From Variovorax sp. J22G73 (lineage in GTDB: Bacteria > Pseudomonadota > Gammaproteobacteria > Burkholderiales > Burkholderiaceae_C), in assembly GCF_030317035.1 (NCBI RefSeq), contig NZ_JASZYK010000005.1, forward strand, positions 1-64,000: 64,000 nt of DNA, read 5' to 3'. A program made the position numbers and the translations under genes. The notes under the pieces were generated by a model. That model was not told the DNA's origin, ran no database searches, and worked only from the letters and a program-made list of their open reading frames with translations. Below are positions 17,181-25,475 of this stretch, in pieces. Each line of letters begins with the position of its first letter. Position 1 is the first letter of the stretch.

Positions 17181-19360
17181 GCCGCAACCGCCTTCGCCGT
17201 GCCGAGGGAAGAACCCATCGGCGTGCGCGCCTTGCCGGCCATCAGGCCGATCACCCCGCCGCGCAGGCGGTGCAGCAGCCGCTCCCAGGTGCCGGCGTTC
17301 TGCACGATCTCGGCCTTGTAGAACGACGGACACAAAATGGCCGCATGCGCGTTCTCGCCGCACAGGCCGCAGCCCACGCAGCCCTGGTTCACCGTGGCCA
17401 CCGGGTCGGTGCGCAGCGCGCTCGGGTTGGGCTTGACCGTGAGCGACGGGCAGCCCGACAGCCGAATGCACGAGTGGTCGCCGGTGCACACGTCGTCGTC
17501 GATGCCGAAGCGCGTGCGCACCACGCGCTCGCCGCGCTTCAGCTTGGCCGCGTTCACCGGCTTGATGCGGCGCTGCCGCTCCAGCTGGCATTCGCCGTCC
17601 GCAATGATGACCTTCAGCCCGCCTTGCTCGGTGGTCATGGCCTCCTGCAGCGTGTCGCGCATTTCCGCGACGTTGTAGCTGGTCACCTTGCGCACCCAGG
17701 CCACGCCCACGCCCTTCAGCGCCGCCTCGATGTCCAGCGTGAGCGGGCGGGCCGACGGCTGCGTGGGCGACGACGGAATGGCCTGCGTGCCCGTGGCCGA
17801 GGTGTAGCCGTTCTTCAGGATGACGAGCACCGAGTCTTGCCCGTTGTAGACCGCGTTCACCACGCCGCTGGTGAAGCCGTTGTGCCAGAAACCGCCGTCG
17901 CCCATGATGCTGACGACCCGGTTGCCCATGAGCGGGCCGATGCCCGACGAGCTTGCCAGCCCCAGCCCGTAGCCCAGCACCGTGCTTCCCGTGTTGAAGG
18001 GCGGCAGCGTGCCGAAGGTGTGGCAGCCGATGTCCGCGCTCACGTGCACCGCGCCCAGCTTCTTCTGCATCAGCTTGATGGCGGCGAACACCGGGCGCTC
18101 GGGGCAGCCGATGCAGAAGCCCGGTGGCCGGTTGGGCACCGGCACGCCCAGGGCGGCCACGGCCTGCGGCTTGAGCGTGGCCAGCGGCGCGGCGGCATCG
18201 GCCACCTGCAGCGCGCCGTCGCCCCCCAGCGCCTGCGGCTGCGCCTGGCGGATGAAGTCTGAAATGCAGCGCACCAGCACCTCGCCGGTGTACTCGCCGG
18301 CCATCGGGAAGATGTCCTTGCCGTGCAGGCGCGTGTCGCAGCCGGCCTTGCGCAGGATGGCGTGCAGCGCGTCTTCCATGTAGTTGGGCTGGCCTTCTTC
18401 CACCATCAGCACCGCGCGCTTGCCGGCGCAGAAGTCGACCAGCTCGTCGGGCACCATGGGGTAGACCACGTTGAGCACCTGCAGCGGAATGCGGCTGTGG
18501 CCGAAGGCGTCGGCCAGGCCGAGCTGCTGCAGCGCGCGGATGGTGCCGTTGTACAGGCCGCCGGGCACGATGAGGCCGATGTCGGTGCAGTCGCCGTCGA
18601 AGCGCTCGTTGAGCTTTTCCCGGCGAATGAAGTCCAGCGCGGCGGGCCAGCGCGAATCGATCTTCATGCGCTCCTGCGCGTAGATCGAGGGTGGCAGGTT
18701 GATGTTGGCGAAGTCGAACTGCGGCGTGTCGATCAGCTCGCGCGTGGAGATCGCGGGCGCGCGGTTGTCCTTGCACACGAAGCTGCCGTGCACGTGGCAG
18801 GCGCGGATGCGCAGCTGCAGCATCACCGGCGTCTGGCTGGCTTCCGACAGCTCGAAGCTGCGCTCCACCGCATCGACGATGGAGGCGAGGTTGGGGCGCG
18901 GGTCCATCAGCCACATCTGCGACTTCATCGCGAAGGCGTGCGTGCGCTCCTGGATGATGCTGGAGCCCTCGCCGTAGTCTTCGCCCAGGATGACCAGCGC
19001 GCCGCCCTTCACGCCGGCGGAGGCGAGGTTGGAGAGCGCGTCGGAGGCCACGTTGGTGCCCACGGTCGACTTCCACGTCACCGCGCCGCGCACCGGGTAG
19101 TTGATGGAGGCGCCGAGCATCGCGGCCGCGCCGGCTTCCGAGGCGCTGTTCTCGAAGTAGATGCCCAGCTCGTCGAGCAGGCCGCGCGCGTCGCCCAGCA
19201 CGTCGATCAGGTGGGACACCGGCGCGCCCTGGTAGCCGCCGATGTAGCTCACGCCCGACTGCAGCAGCGCCTTGGTGACGGCGAGGATGCCCTCGCCATG
19301 GAATACCTCGTCGGCGCCCAGCGAAAGGCGTTTGACTTCTTCGGCGAAAGATCGCTCCAT
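17177..19360 (-). CDS. iorA: Indolepyruvate ferredoxin oxidoreductase alpha subunit
   Basis: A 727-aa IorA-type enzyme. The N-terminal half resembles the pyrimidine-binding domain (GGYQGAPVSH). The thiamine diphosphate motif starts GDGG at 487-490 and ends KNG at 516-518. A C-terminal ferredoxin-like domain holds cysteines at about 625, 631, 637, 661, 664, 667 and 677, enough for two [4Fe-4S] clusters, and a CIGCPER motif lies in the middle. The first cluster has C-x5-C-x5-C spacing in place of C-x2-C-x2-C. The enzyme would convert an aryl 2-oxoacid plus CoA to acyl-CoA, CO2 and reduced carrier. It is the first gene of the nine-gene minus-strand block, behind a long intergenic region. Confidence 0.9.
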   Translation of the reverse strand: MERSFAEEVKRLSLGADEVFHGEGILAVTKALLQSGVSYIGGYQGAPVSHLIDVLGDARGLLDELGIYFENSASEAGAAAMLGASINYPVRGAVTWKSTVGTNVASDALSNLASAGVKGGALVILGEDYGEGSSIIQERTHAFAMKSQMWLMDPRPNLASIVDAVERSFELSEASQTPVMLQLRIRACHVHGSFVCKDNRAPAISTRELIDTPQFDFANINLPPSIYAQERMKIDSRWPAALDFIRREKLNERFDGDCTDIGLIVPGGLYNGTIRALQQLGLADAFGHSRIPLQVLNVVYPMVPDELVDFCAGKRAVLMVEEGQPNYMEDALHAILRKAGCDTRLHGKDIFPMAGEYTGEVLVRCISDFIRQAQPQALGGDGALQVADAAAPLATLKPQAVAALGVPVPNRPPGFCIGCPERPVFAAIKLMQKKLGAVHVSADIGCHTFGTLPPFNTGSTVLGYGLGLASSSGIGPLMGNRVVSIMGDGGFWHNGFTSGVVNAVYNGQDSVLVILKNGYTSATGTQAIPSSPTQPSARPLTLDIEAALKGVGVAWVRKVTSYNVAEMRDTLQEAMTTEQGGLKVIIADGECQLERQRRIKPVNAAKLKRGERVVRTRFGIDDDVCTGDHSCIRLSGCPSLTVKPNPSALRTDPVATVNQGCVGCGLCGENAHAAILCPSFYKAEIVQNAGTWERLLHRLRGGVIGLMAGKARTPMGSSLGTAKAVAA

Positions 19361-19732
19361 GCTGCTTGTCTCCGGCTGGCGCCCCGTGCGGCGCTGGCTT
19401 TGTTCTGTGGGGGGAATACGAGGGAATGCGGGTCTGGGCGAACTTTAGGAGCGGGCGTTCAACTGTCCTATCGATGCAACTTGCGTTACATATAGGCGGC
19501 ATCGATGGAGGGCGCGCGCTATGGCACGGGCTTTGCTGCGGTTGTTGCTTCGAGCGGTGTGCGCTTTTCGGGGGAAGCAAGGTCAGCCTCCCGCAAGCTC
19601 GCCCGCCTATCTTCCCGTGGGAGCGCTGAACAGGGAAACTTCGGGTCGTTGCACCCCGGCGTCGAGGTTATCGAGGGAAGGAGAAAAGATGCGACAGCCG
19701 CGGCGTTGCGACACTGGACTGCATGTTTCGCA
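19361..19732. promoter_or_regulatory. Intergenic region upstream of iorA with a near-perfect inverted repeat
   Basis: This 372-bp gap separates iorA (leftward) from a small plus-strand gene. It contains ATGCAAC-ttgc-GTTACAT at 19474-19491, an inverted repeat with one mismatch, about 115 bp upstream of iorA. It is a plausible operator for a regulator of the iorA-to-mdlA block. I find no convincing -35/-10 pair. Open frames crossing the gap on the plus strand have no homologue I recognise and no good start. Confidence 0.4.
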
Positions 19733-19861
19733 ATGAATAATTTCAGCGTTTTTCACCTGGTGGTGCTGTACCTGCTCGGTGTCGTCACGGGCGTCCTGCT
19801 CATGGCCATGCTGGCTGCCTTCAGGCACGACCGGGAGCGCGGCAACCTCGAGGACGACTAG
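19733..19861 (+). CDS. Small single-pass membrane protein, 42 aa, unknown
   Basis: The ORF starting MNNFSVFHLVV has one clear hydrophobic helix (about residues 6-28, LVVLYLLGVVTGVLLMAML) followed by a charged cytoplasmic-looking tail RHDRERGNLEDD. A longer in-frame reading to 19505 is open, but its upstream part looks like random non-coding translation. No Shine-Dalgarno sequence precedes the ATG, which is the main reason for caution. It stops 83 nt before the phosphatase gene. I do not recognise the family. Confidence 0.45.
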   Translation: MNNFSVFHLVVLYLLGVVTGVLLMAMLAAFRHDRERGNLEDD

Positions 19862-19944
19862 GCGGCCTGCCGCCGCAGCGGCCGAATCCTGCTCAAATCC
19901 GCGGTGGCACGCCACCCGCGCGCGCCTTGCCCAGGAAGGCCCAG

Positions 19945-20781
19945 ATGAAGCTGTTCACCCACCGCGACGCGCTCCTCGCGCACGAGATCCTCGCGGACGT
20001 CGCGCGCTCCGAAGTCATGCCGCGCTTCAACGGAACCATCGCCAACGCGGCGCGCGAGAAGACATCGGCTTTTGACGTCGTCACCGACGCCGACGAGGCC
20101 GCCGAGCGCGAAATCTCGGCGCGGCTGCGCCAGGCGTTTCCGGGCGCCGCACTCGTCGGCGAAGAAGCCGCCGGGCGCGACCCGGACCCGATGGGGCAGA
20201 TTGCGAGCGCCGACCTGGCCTTCGTCATCGACCCCATCGACGGCACCAAGAATTTCTCCAGCGGCGTTCCGCTCTTCGGGATGATGGTCGCGGCCACGGT
20301 GCGGGGCGAGGTGGTGTTCGGCGCCATTCACGACCCCGTGTGCCAGGACACCTCGCTGGCCATTCGCGGCGAGGGCGCCTGGCGGCAGGGCACGGGCCGG
20401 GCCACCACGGACCTGAAGGTGGCCCCCGCCGTTCCGGTGCGCGACATGCAGGGCGTGGCCGGAACCAACTTTCTTCCGCAGCCCCTGCGCGCCACGGTGA
20501 CGCAGAACCTCTCGCGCATCGCGCTCAATTTCTGGCTGCGTTGCGCCGCCCACGAGTACCGGATGGTGGCGGCCGGCCACTGCCACCTGCTGCTCTATTA
20601 CAGGCTGATGCCGTGGGACCACGCTGCGAGCTGGTTGCTGCACCAGGAGGCGGGCGGCTACAGCGCGCATTTCGATGCGAGCGCGTACAAGCCCGCGCAC
20701 ACCTCGGGCGGCCTGCTCTGCGCACCCGACCGCGCCTCGTGGGAAGAGATTCGAGAGGCGCTGCTCGGCCCCGCGATCTGA
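19945..20781 (+). CDS. Inositol monophosphatase family protein
   Basis: A 278-aa Mg-dependent phosphatase of the IMPase/SuhB/CysQ superfamily. Metal-site motifs are GEE at 72-74, DPIDGT at 96-101 and WDHA at 224-227, with His in place of the usual Leu/Val and Ser in place of Gly in WDxAG. Likely substrates are inositol phosphate, a histidinol-phosphate-like compound or a nucleotide phosphate, and I cannot choose among them. ATG at 19945 has AGGAAGG 6 nt upstream and is preferred to the earlier TTG at 19927. Confidence 0.85.
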   Translation: MKLFTHRDALLAHEILADVARSEVMPRFNGTIANAAREKTSAFDVVTDADEAAEREISARLRQAFPGAALVGEEAAGRDPDPMGQIASADLAFVIDPIDGTKNFSSGVPLFGMMVAATVRGEVVFGAIHDPVCQDTSLAIRGEGAWRQGTGRATTDLKVAPAVPVRDMQGVAGTNFLPQPLRATVTQNLSRIALNFWLRCAAHEYRMVAAGHCHLLLYYRLMPWDHAASWLLHQEAGGYSAHFDASAYKPAHTSGGLLCAPDRASWEEIREALLGPAI

Positions 20782-20814
20782 CCGAAAGGGGCGGAACCGG
20801 ATTAAAAAGGGGCC

Positions 20815-21930
20815 ATGACGACGCCACTCGCTTCCTCCCTCCTCGGTCTCGCACTCGGTCTGAAGCTCGACGCTTCGGCCGGCGCCGCCGGCAATCGCTG
20901 CGCGGTCGAAGGCGTCAGCTGGACGCCGGGTGACAACGGCGCCACCGAGTTGCGGGTCCGCAAGCTCGAGGCCGCGGCGCTTCGCCTTGCCATGGGCTCG
21001 CTGGTGCTGGAGCTCGGCGGCGTCGTCGTGCACGAGCTGGTCGCGCAACTGCACACCGAAGCGGGCGTGCCGCAGCTTGTGTCGGTGGACGCGGCCAGCG
21101 TGGAGCTCATCGCCGTGAAGCTGCAAGGCCCGGTGACCGCGCCGTCTTCAGCAGCCGCCGCAGCCCCGCCGGCGGCCGACGCCTGGCGCCTCGACCCGCT
21201 CGGCACGGCCGCCGGAACCATCCGCGCGAAGATCACCGACGCGATGCTGCTGTTCGACGCCGACGTGACGGTGCCCGTTCGGCACGGGCAAATCGACTTC
21301 AACGACGCGACCGTCGAGCACGTGGGGCCCGACTCGCGCATGGGCGTGAGCCGGCTGGGCCTGTATGTCGATGCGCCGGACGGGCGCAGCTACCTGTACC
21401 AGTTCGCGTCGGCGCCGCTCGCGGGCGTGGAGTTCGAGCAGCGCGGGGCCTTGCTGAGCCCGTGGGTGTCCGAGCGCGGCAAGCTGCAGCTGCAGGCCTT
21501 CGCCGAATCGATGCTGCGCCAAGGCGTGGCCGCGCAGGGCCAGGGGCTCACGGAGCAGGCGCGCGTGCTGCTGGGCCGCACGGCGCTGTCGGGCGAGGTG
21601 CAGCTCGGCGATGGGCTGCTGGCGGCGCCGGGGTTGCAGGCAGAGCTGCAGGGCCGGGCCGAGGGCCGCAATGCCATCGCCCTGCATGCCAAGGCCGTGG
21701 GCCAGGGCGTGACGGCGGAAGTGGCATCGCTGTCGGCCCGCAACGCCATCGCGAAATTCGCACGCGGGCAACTGCGGTGCGATCAGCTCGCCGCAAGCCT
21801 CAAGCTGCAGCTGGTGTCGGACGGCAAGCAGCTGCGTTTCGCGCTCGACATGGCCAGCGCCACGCTCACGGCGCCGCGCGTCGAACCGCAGGCGCCCGGC
21901 GAGCCCGTTCAAGCATCAGGCGGCGGGTGA
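20815..21930 (+). CDS. Conserved-looking hypothetical protein, 371 aa
   Basis: The start is ATG behind AAGGGG. The protein is soluble-looking, without signal peptide or membrane helices, and rich in alternating beta-strand-like segments such as RLAMGSLVLELGGVVVHELV. There is an Ala/Pro-rich linker near residues 108-122. The pattern loosely recalls AsmA/DUF748-like beta-rich proteins, but I see no diagnostic motif. It lies 33 nt after the phosphatase gene and may be co-transcribed. Its last 15 nt overlap the convergent mscS gene. Confidence 0.7.
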   Translation: MTTPLASSLLGLALGLKLDASAGAAGNRCAVEGVSWTPGDNGATELRVRKLEAAALRLAMGSLVLELGGVVVHELVAQLHTEAGVPQLVSVDAASVELIAVKLQGPVTAPSSAAAAAPPAADAWRLDPLGTAAGTIRAKITDAMLLFDADVTVPVRHGQIDFNDATVEHVGPDSRMGVSRLGLYVDAPDGRSYLYQFASAPLAGVEFEQRGALLSPWVSERGKLQLQAFAESMLRQGVAAQGQGLTEQARVLLGRTALSGEVQLGDGLLAAPGLQAELQGRAEGRNAIALHAKAVGQGVTAEVASLSARNAIAKFARGQLRCDQLAASLKLQLVSDGKQLRFALDMASATLTAPRVEPQAPGEPVQASGGG

Positions 21931-23037
21931 CGGGCCCGCGGCCAGCGCGTCGTTGCGCACCGTGGCCGCGTCCAGGTTGTTGCCGTCGACGCGGCCCGCG
22001 CGCTCCTCGGTGTGCAGGCGGTGCAGCGGCAGGTACTGCGGGTACTCGCGCTGCATGAACGCGAGCAGCTCCTCGCGCACCAGGCAGCGCAGGTCGAAGG
22101 CCTGGCCCGACGAGGCGGCCGTGCACAGCACGCGCACCTGCATCGTGCGCTCTGTGGTGTCGGTGACCTGCAGGTTGAAAAAGCGCTGGTCCCACTGCGG
22201 CGCCGCGCGCACGATGCGTTCCACCTCCGCGCGCAGCGGCGCGATGGGCATGCCGAAATCGACATAGAAGAACACCGAGCCCAGCAGTTGCGCGCTGCTG
22301 CGCGTCCAGTTCTGGAACGGCTTCTCGATGAAGTAAGACAACGGAATGATCAACCGCCGGTCGTCCCAGATGCGCAGCACCACGTAGCTGCCGGTAATTT
22401 CTTCCACCCGACCCCATTCGCCTTCGACGATGAGCACGTCGTCGATGCGAATCGGCTGCGCCAGCGCAATCTGCAGCCCCGAGATGAAATTGCTGAACAC
22501 CGGCTTCGCCGCCAGGCCGCCCACGATGCCGATCAGCCCGGCCGAGGCCAGCAGGCTGGCACCGAGCTGCTTGGCGCCCGGAAAGGTCAGCAGCATCATC
22601 GCCGCGCCGATGACCACCAGCACCGTCATGGCGCTGCGCGAGATGACGCGCGTCTGCGTCAGGATGCGGCGCGCGTTGGCGTTGTCTTCCACATCCACCG
22701 GATGCGAGGCGATGAGCCCGTTGGCAAAGCCCTGCACCACGCGCACCAGCACCCAGGTGATGGCGGCGATGAGCAGCAGGCCGTTCAGGTGGCGCACCTT
22801 GTCGATGTAGCGCAGGTCGTCCGGCGCGCCCTGCCACACGGCCTGCAGCGCCATGAGCGGCAGCGCGATGCCGGCCGGCGTGCGCACGGCCTGTATCACG
22901 GCCTGCACGGTCATCGACGAACGCGTGGCGCGCATGAGCACCATCTGCGCGGCACGGTGAATGAGGGTGGCCACCAGCACTGCGATCAGCGCGGCGACCC
23001 AGGTCTGGAACCAGGGGTGGGAGACGACGTAGTTCAA
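21916..23037 (-). CDS. MscS-family mechanosensitive ion channel
   Basis: A 373-aa membrane protein with about four to five N-terminal helices. The pore-helix/beta-domain junction typical of MscS is at about residues 165-205 (GLIGIVGGLAAKPVFSNF, then ALAQPIRIDD), followed by a soluble alpha/beta C-terminal domain. It should open under membrane tension during osmotic downshift. The start is TTG at 23037 with only a distant GAG upstream, so the exact start is uncertain. No obvious operon partner. Confidence 0.87.
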   Translation of the reverse strand: MNYVVSHPWFQTWVAALIAVLVATLIHRAAQMVLMRATRSSMTVQAVIQAVRTPAGIALPLMALQAVWQGAPDDLRYIDKVRHLNGLLLIAAITWVLVRVVQGFANGLIASHPVDVEDNANARRILTQTRVISRSAMTVLVVIGAAMMLLTFPGAKQLGASLLASAGLIGIVGGLAAKPVFSNFISGLQIALAQPIRIDDVLIVEGEWGRVEEITGSYVVLRIWDDRRLIIPLSYFIEKPFQNWTRSSAQLLGSVFFYVDFGMPIAPLRAEVERIVRAAPQWDQRFFNLQVTDTTERTMQVRVLCTAASSGQAFDLRCLVREELLAFMQREYPQYLPLHRLHTEERAGRVDGNNLDAATVRNDALAAGPSPAA

Positions 23038-23157
23038 GGCGTGTTGCTTTCTCTGGAGGTCGTTGAAAGAACGTTCCTTTCTGACGCCTCCAGGCGCGCC
23101 CCGGTGTAGGGAGCGAACGCAAGTGGCCGTGGTGCGAGGTCGGAGGGCGCTGGCTCG

Positions 23158-24264
23158 TCAGTGCACGGCGCGGGCCACCCAACCGCTGACGACGCCCGCC
23201 ACGTCGAGGTTGTTCTTCTCGAGCATCACCATGTGGCCGTTGCCGTGGATGCCGACGTCGGCGAGCCGCGTGAACTCGACGGTGGCGCCGGCCTGTCGCA
23301 GCCAGCGCACCGTGCAGTGGTCGAAGGGCGCGTGGTAGCTGGCCTCCGTGGAAATGACGGTGATCGGCATCGCCTTCAGGCTGGGCAACTGCCGCGCGGG
23401 CTCCTTCTGCACCCAGCACGCCTGCAACTGAGGGCCGTCGGGCGCGGCCTGCTGCTCGACCTGCAGGTCGGCGGGCTGCGCCGCGGCGGGCGTGTAGGCC
23501 AGCGCGATGTCGGCCGCGCCCCAGGCCGCGGTGTTGCGGCTGCCCGAGCGAATGGGCGGCCCCTGCGGCTCGATGGCCACGATGCCCTTCACCTGCCGCG
23601 GCCGCGCATCCGCGATCAGCCAGCCGAAGGGCCCGGCCTGCGAATGCGTGACCAGCACCGCGGGGCCGATGCGGTCGAGCAGCGCGGCGCCGGCTGCCTG
23701 CATGGCGGTCTGCGTGTCGACGTTGGAGCCCAGGTAGGCGACCTGGCTGGCGTAGAACTGGTCGAACACCGGGTCGCCTTTTTTTCCAGTGCCGGGCCAC
23801 TGGGTGTGCAGCCTGGCCTGCGGCCAATCGCCGTCGGAGCGGGTGAACAGCGCCTCGGCCGTGGCGACCGAGAAGCTGCGGAGCTCGCCGTCGACGCCGG
23901 GGTTCCAGGCGGAGCGGCCGCGCGCGGGCTGGTCGACCATGTACACCTCGTAGCCCTGCTCGACGAAGTACTGCGCCCAGCCCTTGCGGCCGTCGGGCGT
24001 GGTCATCCAGTTGACCGCCGTCTGCGCCGTGCCGGAGATGAGCACCAGCGGGTATTTGCGCGTGGGCCGTGAAGGGCGCAGGTGCTCGACATACATCGCG
24101 CCGCGCATCACCTGGTGGGCGCCTTCGCCGACGTAGGCGCCGCCCACGAAGAACACCTCGCGGGAATCCGGCGCGCCCGTTGGCGCTGTAGAGGCGCAGC
24201 CGCAAAGCACCGCGCCCAGTGCGGCCAGTGCGGCACCGGCCGCCGCCAGCAATGTCTTCTGCAT
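23158..24264 (-). CDS. Lipoprotein alpha/beta-hydrolase, esterase-like
   Basis: A 368-aa protein with a lipoprotein signal: a hydrophobic N terminus and a lipobox-like LCGC near residue 22. The hydrolase core shows an oxyanion-region LVLISGTAQT, a nucleophile elbow THSQAG and a C-terminal HGNGH. It is probably anchored in the cell envelope. ATG at 24264 follows AGGG, and an upstream-extended reading lies inside the tctC gene. It starts 7 nt after tctC on the same strand, so the two form an operon. The hydrolase might release the acid that the TctC protein binds (inference). Confidence 0.8.
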   Translation of the reverse strand: MQKTLLAAAGAALAALGAVLCGCASTAPTGAPDSREVFFVGGAYVGEGAHQVMRGAMYVEHLRPSRPTRKYPLVLISGTAQTAVNWMTTPDGRKGWAQYFVEQGYEVYMVDQPARGRSAWNPGVDGELRSFSVATAEALFTRSDGDWPQARLHTQWPGTGKKGDPVFDQFYASQVAYLGSNVDTQTAMQAAGAALLDRIGPAVLVTHSQAGPFGWLIADARPRQVKGIVAIEPQGPPIRSGSRNTAAWGAADIALAYTPAAAQPADLQVEQQAAPDGPQLQACWVQKEPARQLPSLKAMPITVISTEASYHAPFDHCTVRWLRQAGATVEFTRLADVGIHGNGHMVMLEKNNLDVAGVVSGWVARAVH

Positions 24265-24271
24265 CGCGCCC

Positions 24272-25288
24272 TCAATCGATCGTTGCGCCTGAGTCGGCGA
24301 CGGCCTTGGCCCAGCGGCCGATCTCGGCTTCGAGAAAGGTCCTGAACTCGGCGCTGCCGCCACCCGCGGGCTCGCCGCCTTGCGCACGCATCTGCGCGGC
24401 GAATGCCGGGTCGCGCAGCGCCTGGTTGACGAGCGCGTTCAGCCTGGCGACCACCGGGGCCGGCGTGCCGGCGGGCACGAACAGGCCCGACCACACCACG
24501 GCGCGGAAGGCCGGCACGCCTTGCTCGGTCAGGGTCGGCATGTCGGGCGTGAGCGGCGAACGCGCATCGGAGGCCACGCCGATCAGCCGCACCTTGCCGT
24601 TGCGGATCTGCGGAAGGATCGACGCGCCCGCGTCGAAGGCCAGCTGGATCTGCCCGCCGATCAAGTCCTGCAGCACCGCGGGCGAGCCTTTGTAGGGCAC
24701 GTGGAGGATGTCCAGCCCCATCGACTTCTTCAGCGTTTCCATGGCCAGGTGCTGCGTGGTGCCGCTGCCGCCGGAGCCGTAGCTCATCTTGCCGGGGCGC
24801 GCATTGGCATAGGCCACCAGCTCCTTCAGGTTCTTCACCGGCAGTTCGTTGTTCACGACCAGGTACAGCGGCCCGGTCGACAGCGGCACCACGGGCTCGA
24901 AGGACTTCAGCGGCGCGTAGGGCAGCTTCTTGTAGAGCGAGGGGTTGATGGCCATCGGCCCGCCCGTGGAGAGCAGCAGCGTGTAGCCGTCGGGCGCGGC
25001 GTTCTTTGCCGACTCGGCCGCAATGATGCCGTGCGCGCCCGGCTTGTTGTCCACGAAGAAGGGCTGGCCGGTCTGGCGCGCGAGCTGGGTGGCGAGCGAG
25101 CGCGCATTGGCATCGGCCGAGTCGCCCGGCGGCGTGCCGATGATGATGCGGACCGACTTGGCGGGGTAGTCCGCCTGGGCGTGCGCGGGCGGGGCGGCGC
25201 TGAGCGCGGCGAGCAGGGCGAGGCCGGTGGCGAGGCTGGTCCCGAGGCTGGTCGCTAGGCCAAGAAAGCGTCTGGGGTGATGGGTCAT
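24272..25288 (-). CDS. TctC/Bug-family periplasmic solute receptor
   Basis: A 338-aa receptor of the tripartite tricarboxylate transporter type. It has an N-terminal signal peptide ending near AHAQADYP, the family opening YPAKSVRIIIGTPPGDSAD, and the central YGSGGSGTTQHLAME. Ligands in this family are carboxylates, and no TctA/TctB membrane genes are nearby, as is usual for the expanded Bug family in Burkholderiales. ATG at 25288 is placed 8 nt after GGAG; ATG at 25294 would be too close. Expression is probably controlled by the divergent GntR regulator. Confidence 0.9.
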   Translation of the reverse strand: MTHHPRRFLGLATSLGTSLATGLALLAALSAAPPAHAQADYPAKSVRIIIGTPPGDSADANARSLATQLARQTGQPFFVDNKPGAHGIIAAESAKNAAPDGYTLLLSTGGPMAINPSLYKKLPYAPLKSFEPVVPLSTGPLYLVVNNELPVKNLKELVAYANARPGKMSYGSGGSGTTQHLAMETLKKSMGLDILHVPYKGSPAVLQDLIGGQIQLAFDAGASILPQIRNGKVRLIGVASDARSPLTPDMPTLTEQGVPAFRAVVWSGLFVPAGTPAPVVARLNALVNQALRDPAFAAQMRAQGGEPAGGGSAEFRTFLEAEIGRWAKAVADSGATID

Positions 25289-25397
25289 GTGCATGTCTCC
25301 TGTCTTGTGCAGTGGATGTGTTCGGGTGCATCGGGTGAGGATCGACGCGGCCGCATCGCCCCTCGCCGGGCGCTTTCGCGCAGCCGGATGGAAGCGG

Positions 25398-25468
25398 AGT
25401 ATCAGTGAAGCACCTGTGTTGTGCAAGTGGTATACCAAGTGGACGCAACAGGAATTTTTTTCTATACT
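25398..25468. promoter_or_regulatory. Divergent tctC/gntR promoters around a TGGTATACCA operator
   Basis: The perfect palindrome TGGTATACCA (25428-25437) has the size and symmetry of FCD-type GntR operators. Rightward, TGGACG (25440-25445) and TATACT (25463-25468) are 17 bp apart and would start transcription at or next to the gntR ATG (25476). Leftward, TTGCAC (25426-25421) and GATACT (25403-25398) are also 17 bp apart and give a tctC leader of about 100 nt. The operator sits between the two -35 boxes, so one bound dimer could control both genes. Confidence 0.6.
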
Positions 25469-25475
25469 CCGGCCC

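Noticed and set aside
15585..19580. Apparent single 1331-codon reading frame covering iorA and iorB
   Set aside because: The upstream 2.4 kb is the out-of-frame shadow of iorA. IorB starts at 17180 in that frame, and iorA is the real gene with recognised motifs.
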